Shown: positions 44,060 through 52,906, numbered from the stretch's first letter. The stretch is DNA of 64,000 nt from Fodinibacter sp963834965 (GCA_963834965.1 CAWIEI010000033.1:1-64000), one strand, 5' to 3'. Numbers and translations are program-made. The notes: generated from the sequence alone by a model not told the origin.

Positions 44060-46072
44060 TCAGCGGATCGTGCGCAGCGTCTCGTGCACCGCGCGGGACA
44101 CCGGCGCCGCAGTGCTGGCGCCGGGTCCGCCCTGTGACACGACGACCGAGACGACCCAGCGCGGCGCGTTCGCCGGGGCGTACGACACGAACCACGAGGT
44201 GTCGCGCTTCCCAAGCACCTCCGCGGTGCCGGTCTTCCCAGCCACCGGCCAGCCCGGCATCGTGCGGAACAGGTCGCGCACGCTGCCGACCGCCACCGCG
44301 TTGCGCAACGCGTCGCGCAGGTAGGCGTCGACCGGGGGTGACAGCGGTGCGCGGCGGGTCGGCCCGGCCGCGACCGGAGCCGCCTTGCCGGTGGCCCGGT
44401 CGACGAGGGAGGACCCCACCCGCGGGGTGAGCACCGTGCCGCCGTTCGCGATCGAGGCGTACATCACGGCGGACTGCAGCGGCGTCACCCCGACGTCGCC
44501 CTGCCCGATCGAGAAGTTGGCTGCGTCACCGGGGCGCAGCAGGTAGCCGCTGCGGCAGTTCTCGACGGCGAGCTGCTGGAAGTACGCGGCCTGCTTGCGG
44601 TCGGCGAGGTCGGGGTATCCGGTGCGGGCGCGCCGGCACGACTCGCCCTTGGTCGCCTCCCAGGCGGCCTTCTTCCACACCCGGCCGGGGATTCGGCCGC
44701 TCGCCTCGCCGGGCAGGTCGATTCCGGTGCGGGCGCCCAGGCCGAGCCCCGTGGTGGTCGCGATGTAGGGGTCGCGCGCGTCGTCCTTCGTGGCGAAGCC
44801 GCCCTGGGCGCGCCAGGAGTCGTTGGCGAGCGCGTAGAAGACGGTGTCGCACGAGACCTGGATGGCCATCCGGAAGCTGATCAGCCCACGCCCGGAGGTC
44901 TCGTGGTTGTTGAAGACCCGGTTGCCGATGCGGTACTTGGCAGGGCAGTCGTAGGTGCCGTTCAGCGAGCTGCCGGCCCGTACGGCAGCGATCACCGACG
45001 CCGGCTTCATGGTGCTCGCCGGCGCCAGCTCGACGCCGATCGCCCGGGACAGCAGGGGCGTGTTCGCGGATGCCGCGGTGAGCCCGGCGTAGTTCGCCTG
45101 CGAGATGCCCCCGGTCCAGATGTTCGGGTCATATGTGGGGGCGCTGGCCAGGGCAGCCACCGCACCCGAGCGCGGGTCGAGCACTACGACGGCGCCCGAG
45201 TCGGCCGGCCAGCCGCGGTGGCGGGCCGCGGCCATCTGGGTCGCGAGTGCCTTCTCGGCCGCCGCCTGGACGCGTACGTCGAGCGAGGTGACGAGGTCCC
45301 GGCCGGGGACCGGCTCGGTGCGCGAGACCACCCCCGTGACGAGCCCGCGCGCGTCGACCGAGACCACCGTGCGGCCGGGCACCCCCCGCAGCACCGCGTC
45401 GTACTGCTGCTCCAGGCCGGAGCGGCCGACGAGGTCGTCGGCCACCAGACCGCGGCCGTCGCCGACCTCGTCGGAGCGCACCTGGCCCAGGTAGCCCAGC
45501 GCCTGGGCGGCCGAGACGCCCTGCGGCCGCGGGTAGTACCGCACCGGACGCGACTCCACGGCCACGCCGGGGAAGCGGTCGGGCTGCTCGACGAGCGAGA
45601 GAGCGCGCGTCGGGTCGACCCGTTCGGCGAGCGGCACCGGTACCTGCGCCGAGCCGGCCCAGCAGGCCGGGGACGCGGGGGCGCCCGGCTCGCCGCACAG
45701 CCAGGTGCGGCCGAGCAACGCGTCGGCCGGAAGCCCGAGCACCGAGGCGATGTCGCGCACCTCGGCCGCGCCCCGGTCGCCGCTGTCGGCGACCACCCGG
45801 CGCTCGATGGTGACCACCGTGCTCGCCCGGTTGTCGGCGAGCACCTGCCCGTGCGCGTCGAGGATGCGGCCGCGCAGGGCCGGGACGACCAGGGTGCGGG
45901 TGTCGAGGGCTGACGCCACGGACCGGAAGTCGTCGTGCCCGAGCAGCTGCACCTGCCCCAGCCGGCCGACCAGCGCCGCGAAGCCCAGCCCGACCAGGAG
46001 CGCGACCGCGAGGAAGCGTCCCTGGTGGGCACCGGCCCGGCGGTCGCGGGCGGTGGTGCCCAGGCGGCTCAT
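44060..46072 (-). CDS. mrdA: Penicillin-binding protein 2 (elongasome transpeptidase)
   Basis: A 670-residue class B PBP that cross-links lateral-wall peptidoglycan. One N-terminal membrane helix (about residues 20-42) is followed by a dimerisation domain and the transpeptidase. The SxxK motif is PASTMKPAS (Ser about 353), the SxN-equivalent is SCDTVF, and the KTG motif is AGKTGTAEV near residue 610. The ATG overlaps the mreD stop, giving mreB-mreC-mreD-mrdA order. No rodA follows directly. Confidence 0.95.
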   Translation of the reverse strand: MSRLGTTARDRRAGAHQGRFLAVALLVGLGFAALVGRLGQVQLLGHDDFRSVASALDTRTLVVPALRGRILDAHGQVLADNRASTVVTIERRVVADSGDRGAAEVRDIASVLGLPADALLGRTWLCGEPGAPASPACWAGSAQVPVPLAERVDPTRALSLVEQPDRFPGVAVESRPVRYYPRPQGVSAAQALGYLGQVRSDEVGDGRGLVADDLVGRSGLEQQYDAVLRGVPGRTVVSVDARGLVTGVVSRTEPVPGRDLVTSLDVRVQAAAEKALATQMAAARHRGWPADSGAVVVLDPRSGAVAALASAPTYDPNIWTGGISQANYAGLTAASANTPLLSRAIGVELAPASTMKPASVIAAVRAGSSLNGTYDCPAKYRIGNRVFNNHETSGRGLISFRMAIQVSCDTVFYALANDSWRAQGGFATKDDARDPYIATTTGLGLGARTGIDLPGEASGRIPGRVWKKAAWEATKGESCRRARTGYPDLADRKQAAYFQQLAVENCRSGYLLRPGDAANFSIGQGDVGVTPLQSAVMYASIANGGTVLTPRVGSSLVDRATGKAAPVAAGPTRRAPLSPPVDAYLRDALRNAVAVGSVRDLFRTMPGWPVAGKTGTAEVLGKRDTSWFVSYAPANAPRWVVSVVVSQGGPGASTAAPVSRAVHETLRTIR

Positions 46073-46560
46073 CCGAACCTCCGGCGCGCCAGTGCTCGCT
46101 CGGCCGCCACCACCATCGGAACGACGAGCGCGGCCACCGTGGCGGTGAGCACGCACTGCACCGCCACTGCGCCGAGGTCGACGGGGGCGCCCACCGCGAG
46201 CGCGCCCAGCACGCCGACCCCCTCGACGACGGCCGACGCGCCCAGCGCCACCAGCGCCACCCTCGGAGCAGCGACCGGCCCCTCGACGCGCAGCCGGCCC
46301 GCGAAGGCACCGGCGACGGCATACGTGAGGGCCTGCACCCCGAGGTGTGCCGAGCCGGGAGGCACCAGGTCGAGCAGCCATCCGGCGGCCAGGCCGACCC
46401 CGGCACCGACCGCAGGCCCGCGCAGCAGCGCCCAGGCGACGACGAGCACGAGCACGAGGTCGGGCACGACGGGCACGTGGCGCCCGCCGAGCGTGACCAC
46501 GAGGAGCACGGACATCAGCACCGCCAGGCCCCGCAGCAGGGCCGCGAGCCGGGCCGTCAT
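46069..46560 (-). CDS. mreD: Rod shape-determining protein MreD
   Basis: A 163-residue membrane protein with about five helices; MreD sequences are weakly conserved, so the call relies on size, topology and position. Start and stop overlap mreC and mrdA (ATGA on both sides). It links cytoplasmic MreB to the wall-synthesis machinery. Confidence 0.9.
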   Translation of the reverse strand: MTARLAALLRGLAVLMSVLLVVTLGGRHVPVVPDLVLVLVVAWALLRGPAVGAGVGLAAGWLLDLVPPGSAHLGVQALTYAVAGAFAGRLRVEGPVAAPRVALVALGASAVVEGVGVLGALAVGAPVDLGAVAVQCVLTATVAALVVPMVVAAERALARRRFG

Positions 46561-47444
46561 CCGGTGCCCGTCACTGCCGGGCGGGGTGCGGTGCGCCCCG
46601 CGGTGAGCACCACCGCCACGACGTCGAGCGAGGTGGTGTCAACGGCCGGGATGATCGTGCCGGTGGGGGCCAGCCGGCCGACTGCTGTGTGCACCGTGCT
46701 CACCGTGCCGATTGCGATGCCGGGCACGAACGGGCGGTCGCCGACGCTGCCCAGGGTCGTGACGACGTCTGCGGCGGAGGCGGTGCCGCGGTCGACCAGG
46801 GCGAGGGAGAGCTGGCCGGGGGCGGGGCGGGCGCCGCCGGCCAGTGCCGCCCCGGAGGCCTCGCCGAGCACACCGCGGGGTCCCACCCGCACGCCCACCG
46901 CGAGGTCGGGGCTGCCGACGAGCAGCACGTCGGAGGTCCAGGGCGCGACGGAGACGACCCGACCCACCAGGCCCTGCGCCGCTACAACGGTGCGGTCGAC
47001 CTCGACGCCGTCGCGCGAGCCGGCATCGATGGTGACCCGCTCCGGGCCGCCGGGGCCGGTGGCGCCGACCGCGACGACGCGGGCGGGAACGAGCCGGGCC
47101 CCGGCGAGTGCCGGGTTCTCGAGGATGCCGGCGCCGGCGTGGACGGCCGCGACCTCGCGCTGCGCGGCGGCCAGCCGGGTGGAGAGCGCGGCGGCCTCGG
47201 CTCGGGCGGCCGACGCCTCGTCGGCACCCGGGCCCAGGAGCCGCTCGAAGGGGCCGAGCACGGTGGCGGCGGCCCCCCGCACCGGCTCGAGGCCGGCGGC
47301 GCCGGACACCCCGAGGGCCGCCACCAGGCCGGTGACGACCAGCGCCCCGGTGAGGAGTCGGCGCGAGCGGGTGGAGGTGCGGGCGGTGGCGCCCCGACCG
47401 GACACGGCATGGCCGTGGCCGTCGGGAGTGCGCCGGACGTGCAT
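46557..47444 (-). CDS. mreC: Rod shape-determining protein MreC
   Basis: A 295-residue bitopic protein: a basic cytoplasmic N-terminus, one helix (LLTGALVVTGLVAALGVSGA, about residues 29-48), a coiled-coil (ARAEAAALSTRLAAAQREV) and the periplasmic beta domain (IDAGSRDGVEVDRTVVAAQGL). ATG 47444 lies 2 bp after the mreB stop. It couples MreB and MreD to PBP2 in lateral wall growth. Confidence 0.94.
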   Translation of the reverse strand: MHVRRTPDGHGHAVSGRGATARTSTRSRRLLTGALVVTGLVAALGVSGAAGLEPVRGAAATVLGPFERLLGPGADEASAARAEAAALSTRLAAAQREVAAVHAGAGILENPALAGARLVPARVVAVGATGPGGPERVTIDAGSRDGVEVDRTVVAAQGLVGRVVSVAPWTSDVLLVGSPDLAVGVRVGPRGVLGEASGAALAGGARPAPGQLSLALVDRGTASAADVVTTLGSVGDRPFVPGIAIGTVSTVHTAVGRLAPTGTIIPAVDTTSLDVVAVVLTAGRTAPRPAVTGTG

Positions 47445-47446
47445 GG

Positions 47447-48481
47447 TCAGGGTCGCCGGTTGTCGACCAGGACGCGCTCGAGCGTGCCGAACTCCTCGAC
47501 GCACCGCCCGGCGCCGCGGGCCACCGCGTGCAGGGGGTCGTCGGCGGCCCGGACCGGGACGCCGAGCTCGTGGCTGAGGCGCTCGTCGAGGCCGCGGATG
47601 AGTGCACCGCCTCCGGTGAGCGCGATGCCGCGGTCGACGACGTCGCCGGCCAGCTCGGGTGGGCAGACGTCGAGCACGGTGCGCACCAGCTCGACGATCT
47701 GCACGATCGGGGTCTCGATGGCCCGGCGCACCTCGGCCGAGCCGATCGACACGGTCTTGGGCAGCCCGGTGACGAGGTCGCGGCCGCGCACCCGCTCGGT
47801 GAGCTCGTCGCGCAGCGGGAAGGCCGAGCCGGCACCGATCTTGAGGTCCTCGGCGCTGCGCTCCCCCAGCAGCAGGCTGTACTCGCTCTTGACGTGGGCG
47901 ACCAGCGCGTCGTCGATCTCGTCGCCGCCGATCCGCACGGTGCGGGAGGTGACGACCCCGCCCAGGCTGAGGATGGCGACGTCGGTGGTGCCGCCGCCGA
48001 CGTCGACGACCATCGAGGCGCGGGTTTCCTCGACCGGTAGCCCGGCGCCGATGGCCGCCGCCATCGTCTCCTCGATGACGTAGACCCGCCGGGCGCCGGA
48101 GCGCAGCGTGGCGTCCTCGAGGGCCCGGCGCTCGACGCTGGTGATGTCGCTCGGCACGCACACGACGACGCGGGGCCGGACCAGCCGCGAGGGCGACACC
48201 TGCTCCACGAACCAGCGGATCATCCGCTCGGTGACGTCGGCGTCGGAGATGACCCCGTCGCGCAGCGGGCGCACCGCCGTGACCGACTCGGGCGTGCGGC
48301 CGAGCATCTCCTTGGCCCGGTGGCCGGCGGCCAGCAGCTGGCTCGAGCCGGTGCGGACGGCGACCACCGACGGCTCGTCGAGCACCACCCCGCGCCCGCG
48401 CTCGTAGATGACGGTGTTGGCGGTGCCGAGGTCGATGGCGAGGTCCCGCCCGCGCACCCATCCCGACGCCCAGCCGCTCAT
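47447..48481 (-). CDS. mreB: Rod shape-determining actin homologue MreB
   Basis: A 344-residue actin-fold ATPase. Phosphate-1 motif DLAIDLGTANTVIY (about residues 13-26), phosphate-2 VVDVGGGTTDVAIL (about 157) and adenosine motif IALTGGGALIRGLD (about 288) are intact. It organises elongation-phase wall synthesis, implying rod-shaped or ovoid cells at some stage. TAGCCT lies 6 nt upstream of ATG 48481 (leaderless), and it leads mreBCD-mrdA. Confidence 0.96.
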   Translation of the reverse strand: MSGWASGWVRGRDLAIDLGTANTVIYERGRGVVLDEPSVVAVRTGSSQLLAAGHRAKEMLGRTPESVTAVRPLRDGVISDADVTERMIRWFVEQVSPSRLVRPRVVVCVPSDITSVERRALEDATLRSGARRVYVIEETMAAAIGAGLPVEETRASMVVDVGGGTTDVAILSLGGVVTSRTVRIGGDEIDDALVAHVKSEYSLLLGERSAEDLKIGAGSAFPLRDELTERVRGRDLVTGLPKTVSIGSAEVRRAIETPIVQIVELVRTVLDVCPPELAGDVVDRGIALTGGGALIRGLDERLSHELGVPVRAADDPLHAVARGAGRCVEEFGTLERVLVDNRRP

Positions 48482-48553
48482 GGGAGCAGGCTAGGTCGGT
48501 CGGTGCACCCGGTCGGGGTGCCGCGCCGGGCCGGCGCCGACCGAGCCGTTCAG

Positions 48554-48576
48554 CGGATGCCGTGTCACGGCATCCG
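48554..48576 (-). terminator. Hairpin terminator downstream of ndk, built from the GGATGCC motif
   Basis: CGGATGCCG (48554-48562) and CGGCATCCG (48568-48576) form a perfect 9-bp stem with a TGTCA loop, 17 bp beyond the ndk stop. There is no U-tract. The stem is an inverted copy of the heptamer over-represented in this window. Confidence 0.7.
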
Positions 48577-48593
48577 GGTGTGTGCTCGGCGGG

Positions 48594-49016
48594 TCAGAGC
48601 TCGGGGAACCAGATGCCGATCTCGCGCGCGGCGGACTCCGGGGAGTCGGAGCCGTGCACGATGTTCTGCTGCACGGGGGTGCCCCAGTCTCGCCCGAGGT
48701 CGCCACGGATGGTGCCGGGGAGCGCCTTGGTGGGGTCGGTGGCGCCGGCCAGGGCCCGGAAGCCCTCGACGCAGCGCTCGCCCTCGATGACGACGGCGGC
48801 GACCGGCCCTGACGACATGAACGCGCACAGCGGCTCGAAGAACGGCTTGCCGACGTGCTCCTCGTAGTGGGTGTGCAGCCGGTCGAGGTCGGGCGTGAGC
48901 ACCTGCAGGGCGGTGAGGCGGTAGCCCTTCGCCTCGATGCGGCGCAGCACCTCCCCGGTGAGGCCACGGGCGAAGCCGTCGGGCTTGACGAGGACGAGTG
49001 ATCGTTCGATGGTCAC
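48594..49016 (-). CDS. ndk: Nucleoside diphosphate kinase
   Basis: A 140-residue enzyme that equilibrates nucleoside di- and triphosphates. The N-terminal ERSLVLVKPDGFARGL and the active-site His in VQQNIVHGSDSPESA (about residue 118) are intact. GTG 49016 is preferred over GTG 49034: TAGGCT ends 7 nt before it, and the length matches the family. It is part of the conserved folC-DUF4233-ndk order, here interrupted upstream of DUF4233. Confidence 0.96.
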   Translation of the reverse strand: MTIERSLVLVKPDGFARGLTGEVLRRIEAKGYRLTALQVLTPDLDRLHTHYEEHVGKPFFEPLCAFMSSGPVAAVVIEGERCVEGFRALAGATDPTKALPGTIRGDLGRDWGTPVQQNIVHGSDSPESAAREIGIWFPEL

Positions 49017-49026
49017 GGGGGCCAGC

Positions 49027-49452
49027 CTAGTCACCGGCCGGGGCGGCTCCTGCCGCGGCCTGGGCCTGCTCGTCGGCCTCGCGCTGCGCGATCAGCCGGT
49101 CGAGCGATCCGCCCTGGACGAGCAGCAGCACCCACAGGGCGGTGAAGACCAGGGCGACCCCGGCCATCGCCGGCACGAGCAGGGCGCTCGCCCAGGTCAG
49201 GGCCTGCACGACCCAGCCGACCGTGATGCCGAACGGGCGGCGCATCAGGCCCGAGGCCACGAGCGCGAGCACCGCCAGGCCCAGACCCACCCAGAGCAGC
49301 CGCTGCCCGTCGGCGGGCCGGCCGTCGGCGATCGCGTTGCCGCGGGCCACGAGCGCGAAGAAGGACAGGATGATGGCCTGGCCGAACAGTGCCATCGCCA
49401 GCAGCCGGTAGGTGAACTTGCCCTGGGTGCCGTAGAGGGGCAGGCGGCTCAT
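49027..49452 (-). CDS. DUF4233 membrane protein
   Basis: A 141-residue protein with four helices (FGQAIILSFFALVARG, LWVGLGLAVLALVASG, VQALTWASALLVPAMAG, ALVFTALWVLLLV). DUF4233 proteins typically lie between folC and ndk in actinobacteria and have no known role. The ATG overlaps the stop of the upstream L7/L12-like gene. The C-terminal tail is Ala/Gln-rich. Confidence 0.85.
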   Translation of the reverse strand: MSRLPLYGTQGKFTYRLLAMALFGQAIILSFFALVARGNAIADGRPADGQRLLWVGLGLAVLALVASGLMRRPFGITVGWVVQALTWASALLVPAMAGVALVFTALWVLLLVQGGSLDRLIAQREADEQAQAAAGAAPAGD

Positions 49453-49718
49453 CCGTCGCGCTTCCAGCGTCGGGTCTCGACGGCGGCCTTGGACTCCGCG
49501 AGCCCGGCACCCGTCGCGGCGCGGTAGTGCTTGATGGCCCCGATCAGCTCACCGCGGTCGAGGGCGGCGTCGATGGTCTGCTGCACCTCGGGGCTGAGCT
49601 GCTCGACGGGCGTGAAGGCGGTGGTCGAGGCGCCGCGGCTGGCGCGCACGGAGGTGACGACCCACCAGATCGCCGCGATGACGGCCACCAGGAGGATCAG
49701 CTTGAACAGCGGGCTCAT
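49449..49718 (-). CDS. Membrane-anchored protein with ribosomal L7/L12 C-terminal-like domain
   Basis: An 89-residue protein: one N-terminal helix (LFKLILLVAVIAAIWWVVTS, residues 4-23), a linker, then IGAIKHYRAATGAGLAESKAAVE (about residues 59-81). The latter resembles the helix-turn-helix face of the L7/L12 C-terminal domain that binds translation factors. The function is unknown. TACGCT lies 7 nt before ATG 49718 (leaderless); the gene is coupled to DUF4233 by an ATGA overlap. Confidence 0.75.
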   Translation of the reverse strand: MSPLFKLILLVAVIAAIWWVVTSVRASRGASTTAFTPVEQLSPEVQQTIDAALDRGELIGAIKHYRAATGAGLAESKAAVETRRWKRDG

Positions 49719-49766
49719 GCAGGCAAGCGTATGCCGCCCGTTCGGCGCCGCCGCGCCCCCGGACCG

Positions 49767-49784
49767 GTTGCGAGTTCTCGCAAC
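49767..49784. promoter_or_regulatory. Perfect palindrome GTTGCGAG-TT-CTCGCAAC upstream of secreted paralogue A
   Basis: An 8-bp inverted repeat with a 2-bp centre, ending 38 bp before the -10-like TACGCT (49823-49828) and 80 bp before the start codon. A near copy sits at the same position before the second paralogue. Confidence 0.65.
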
Positions 49785-49822
49785 CTGCCGCCGCGTGGTG
49801 GGCGATTCTCGGCTTGGTCGCC

Positions 49823-49828
49823 TACGCT
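49823..49828 (+). promoter_or_regulatory. -10 element (TACGCT) of secreted paralogue A
   Basis: TACGCT, six bases, then GTCAT aligns exactly with TAGAGT, six bases, GTCAT before the second paralogue, marking a shared core promoter. No clear -35 is visible, which suggests an activator. Confidence 0.5.
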
Positions 49829-49864
49829 CCGTCCGTCATCACGCCAAAGTAGGGGTCCCCGCAC

Positions 49865-52099
49865 ATGTCGTCTCTGTCTCGCCGTCTCCTCGTCGGCGTG
49901 GTCGCTGTCGGGCTGACCCTCGCCCTGCCGGGCCTGCCCGCCCTCGCCTCCAGCGCCCCGGCGCGGATGCCGGTCACCGCCGCGGGCGCGGGCGCGGGCA
50001 CCGTCGAGCCCGGCGCCAAGGGCGTCATCGGCCTGGGTGACCTCGGCCCAGGGCCGCACGTGGGCGGTCTCCTCTACGACTCGCGCCAGAGCGCGGCGCT
50101 GCGGCCGCAGGAGACCCGGGTGCTCGACGTGCTGCCTGGCTGGGTGCCGCCCACCGCGACCGGCGTCATCCTCACCGTCACTGCCGTCAGCCCGCAGAAG
50201 AGTGGCTGGCTGATGGTCTGGGGTGGCAGCGCGACCCGCCCGGCGGCATCCACCCTGAACTTCACCCCGGGCACGCCCGTACCGAACACCGCGGTCGTCA
50301 CGCTCGGGGCCTCCCGCTCGCTGCGGGTGCTCAACGGCTCGAGCGGCACGACCCACGTGCTGGTCTCCGCCCAGGGGTACGTGCTCGACGACGGCACCGC
50401 GGTGCGGCCGGGCTCCTTCCGGCCGACGGCGGGAGCCCGGGTGGTCGACACCCGGTCCGCCGCGACACCCATCCCGGCCAAGGGCTACCGCGATGTCGTG
50501 GTCGCGGGCCACGGTGTGCCGGCCGGGGCCTCCGCGGCCGCGTTGAACATCGTCGCGGTGAAGCCGAGTGCGGCCGGTTACCTCGTCGCCCACTCCCCGG
50601 CCACCGCACGCCCCGGCACCACGACCCTGACCTACAGCGTGGGTACCGACCGCGCCGGGCTGTCCGTGGTGCCCCTGTCGAGCGCCGGCTCGGTGCGGGT
50701 GTGGAACATGTCGTCCGCGCCGGTGCACGTCGTCGTCGACTCGTTCGGCTGGGTCGCCGCCGGTGACCCGAGCGCGACGCCGGCCGGCCTGTCCGTCGGC
50801 ACGCCGGCCCGCATCCTCGACACCCGGTCCGCCAGCGGCGGGGGCGCCCTGGCCGCCGGGGCCACGCGACGGGTTCCGCTCGCCGCCAGCCAGGGGTCCG
50901 GCGCGCTGCTCAGCGTCACGGTGACCGGTGCCACCCGGGCCGGCCACCTGCGCTTCCACGCCCAGGCCGACAGCGGTTGGCAGGCCAGCCCCAGCTTCCT
51001 GAACTTCGCCGCGGGCCGCACCGTCACCACGTCGGTCCTGGTGCCGGTTCCCTATCGGGACACGCTGGAGGTCGTCCTCGAGGCCGTCACCGCGGGCAGC
51101 GCCCACGTCGTCGTCGACCGCATCGCCGCGGTGGGTCAACGGGCCGAGGTGACGGGCACGGTTCGGTCGGAGGGCTCGGGTGCCGTCGTCGACGGGGCAC
51201 TGGTGAGCACCGGCGCCGCCAACCGCACCGAGGCCGTCTCGCGGGCCGACGGCACCTACCGGGCGGTCCCCGCGGACCTTCGGTCCGTGGCGGTCTGTGC
51301 CCGCACCGGTACCGAGCAGGGCGTGGTCTTCGAGCCCGACGGTCGCTACCAGCCCGGGTGCGCCCGCAGTCTGGCCGGCGCCCCGCTGAAGACCGTGGCG
51401 CTGCCCCTGGGCGGACGGCTCGTGGGCGAGGACGTCGCACTCACCCCGAGCGGCGTCCTCACCGGGAAGGTCGTCGGGCCAACAGGGCTGCCAGAGGTGT
51501 TCGGCCAAGTCATCGTCGCGGCGGCCGACGGTTCGACACCCCCGACCTACGCCCTCTTCGGCACGGTCTCGGGTCGCACCGACGGCACCTGGCGCGCCAT
51601 CGTGTCCCCCGGCACCTACGTGGTGCTCACCAACTGGGGCATGGTCGAGGGCGCCAACGGCACCTACCTCGCGAACGAGGTCGCCACGGGGCTGCCGTAC
51701 ATCCCCCACGCCAAGGACCCGGTCGACGTCAGCGCCCTGGTGGCTGCCGGTGCCACCACCTTCATGGTGCCGCCGGCGGGCACCGTGAAGGTCCCGACGC
51801 TGACCCTGCTCGATCCCGGGCACATCGTCCCGACGATCGTCGACCCCGACGGCGACCTGTCCGACGTGAGCATCGACTACGTGCACGCCGACTCGGGCTA
51901 CCGGGTGTGGGGTTACGGGCTGGGGAGCCCGGCGTCGACGCTGGGCGCCTCCATCCCCCTGCGGCCCGGTGGGTATGCCGTGTGCGTCACCGAAGGTGCC
52001 ACCACCGTCTGCAACGACGGCTCGTCCTCCGCGGCTGCGGCGACCCCGGTCGAGGTGGTCGCCGGCCAGACCGAGCAGGTCACGCTCACGCTGCCTTGA
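49865..52099 (+). CDS. Secreted repeat protein A (paralogue pair)
   Basis: A 744-residue exported protein. Signal peptide: RR, hydrophobic core, LPALAS near residue 29. Residues about 60-430 hold three related beta-rich repeats, with ILTVTAVSPQKSGWL..STLNFTPGTPVPNTAVV..LNGSSGTTHVLV as the first and VDTRSA/LDTRSA joints between them. The same module occurs in many actinobacterial surface proteins. The C-terminal 300 residues look like carboxypeptidase-regulatory/beta-sandwich domains (VTGTVRSEGSGAVVDGAL; RADGTYRAV) and end with a paired-Cys motif CVTEGATTVC. No LPXTG or catalytic motif is seen. Its paralogue lies at 52907-55108. Confidence 0.85.
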   Translation: MSSLSRRLLVGVVAVGLTLALPGLPALASSAPARMPVTAAGAGAGTVEPGAKGVIGLGDLGPGPHVGGLLYDSRQSAALRPQETRVLDVLPGWVPPTATGVILTVTAVSPQKSGWLMVWGGSATRPAASTLNFTPGTPVPNTAVVTLGASRSLRVLNGSSGTTHVLVSAQGYVLDDGTAVRPGSFRPTAGARVVDTRSAATPIPAKGYRDVVVAGHGVPAGASAAALNIVAVKPSAAGYLVAHSPATARPGTTTLTYSVGTDRAGLSVVPLSSAGSVRVWNMSSAPVHVVVDSFGWVAAGDPSATPAGLSVGTPARILDTRSASGGGALAAGATRRVPLAASQGSGALLSVTVTGATRAGHLRFHAQADSGWQASPSFLNFAAGRTVTTSVLVPVPYRDTLEVVLEAVTAGSAHVVVDRIAAVGQRAEVTGTVRSEGSGAVVDGALVSTGAANRTEAVSRADGTYRAVPADLRSVAVCARTGTEQGVVFEPDGRYQPGCARSLAGAPLKTVALPLGGRLVGEDVALTPSGVLTGKVVGPTGLPEVFGQVIVAAADGSTPPTYALFGTVSGRTDGTWRAIVSPGTYVVLTNWGMVEGANGTYLANEVATGLPYIPHAKDPVDVSALVAAGATTFMVPPAGTVKVPTLTLLDPGHIVPTIVDPDGDLSDVSIDYVHADSGYRVWGYGLGSPASTLGASIPLRPGGYAVCVTEGATTVCNDGSSSAAAATPVEVVAGQTEQVTLTLP

Positions 52100-52135
52100 C
52101 CCGCCCACGCAGGTGTCGTCTGGTCTGATGGCCCG

Positions 52136-52762
52136 GTGGACGCCGCGCAGATCATCGACCCGCGGCGGCTGCGGCGGGTGGTGCTCGCCGTCGCCGGGCT
52201 GAACCTGGGGTACGTCTTCATCGAGGCGTCGGTGGCCCTCGCGATCGGGTCGGTGTCGCTGCTCGCCGACTCGGTCGACTTCGTCGAGGACGCCGCCGTC
52301 AACCTGCTCATCGCCCTGGCGCTGGGCTGGTCACTGGCCCGGCGGGCGCTCGTCGGTCACCTGCTCGCGCTCATCATTCTGGTACCGGCCCTGGTCGCTG
52401 CCTGGCAGGCCGTGGTCAAGGCGCTCGACCCGGTCGCTCCCGACGTCACGGCGATGGTCGTCACGGCATCCGGAGCGGCCGTGGTCAACACGGTGTGCGC
52501 GCTGCTTCTCGTGCGGGTGCGCCACCACGGCGGCTCGCTCAGCGGGGCGGCCTTCCTCTCGGCCCGCAACGACGTGGCCGTGAACCTGGCCATCATCGCC
52601 ATGGCCCTGGTCACGGCCTGGACGGGTTCGGGCTGGCCCGACATCGTGCTCGGCTGCGTCATCGTGCTGGTCAGCTCGCGGGCTGCGTGGGACGTGTGGG
52701 AGCTCGCCGGCGAGGAACGGCTCGCCGCCCGTGCACTCGCCGGCGAGGACCTCGACGACTGA
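52136..52762 (+). CDS. Cation-diffusion-facilitator-like membrane transporter
   Basis: A 208-residue protein with six helices. The TM2 motif SVSLLADSVDFVEDAAVN holds the Asp residues of CDF site A. In the TM5 motif FLSARNDVAVN the position of the usual His appears to be Ser, so metal specificity is uncertain. The C-terminal cytoplasmic domain is reduced to about 20 residues, shorter than typical CDF proteins. The GTG at 52136 has TCTGAT 6 nt upstream. It sits between the two secreted paralogues. Confidence 0.75.
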   Translation: MDAAQIIDPRRLRRVVLAVAGLNLGYVFIEASVALAIGSVSLLADSVDFVEDAAVNLLIALALGWSLARRALVGHLLALIILVPALVAAWQAVVKALDPVAPDVTAMVVTASGAAVVNTVCALLLVRVRHHGGSLSGAAFLSARNDVAVNLAIIAMALVTAWTGSGWPDIVLGCVIVLVSSRAAWDVWELAGEERLAARALAGEDLDD

Positions 52763-52812
52763 CCCGGTCCGGACGTCCGGGACTCACGCGCACGCGGCGG
52801 GACGTCCAGCCC

Positions 52813-52830
52813 GTTGCGAGTTCTCGCACG
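52813..52830. promoter_or_regulatory. Imperfect copy of the GTTGCGAG palindrome upstream of secreted paralogue B
   Basis: GTTGCGAG-TT-CTCGCACG; the first 16 bases are identical to the site at 49767-49784. It ends 37 bp before the -10-like TAGAGT, against 38 bp in the first copy. Confidence 0.6.
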
Positions 52831-52867
52831 TTCTCGCCGCCCTGTTCCGGTTGTCGGAGCCGGCCGT

Positions 52868-52873
52868 TAGAGT
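52868..52873 (+). promoter_or_regulatory. -10 element (TAGAGT) of secreted paralogue B
   Basis: Aligned with TACGCT of paralogue A; the following GTCAT and a GG-GTCCC block in the 5' leader are also shared. Confidence 0.5.
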
Positions 52874-52906
52874 GCGCACGTCATTGCGCCAGCCAGGGAG
52901 TCCCAG

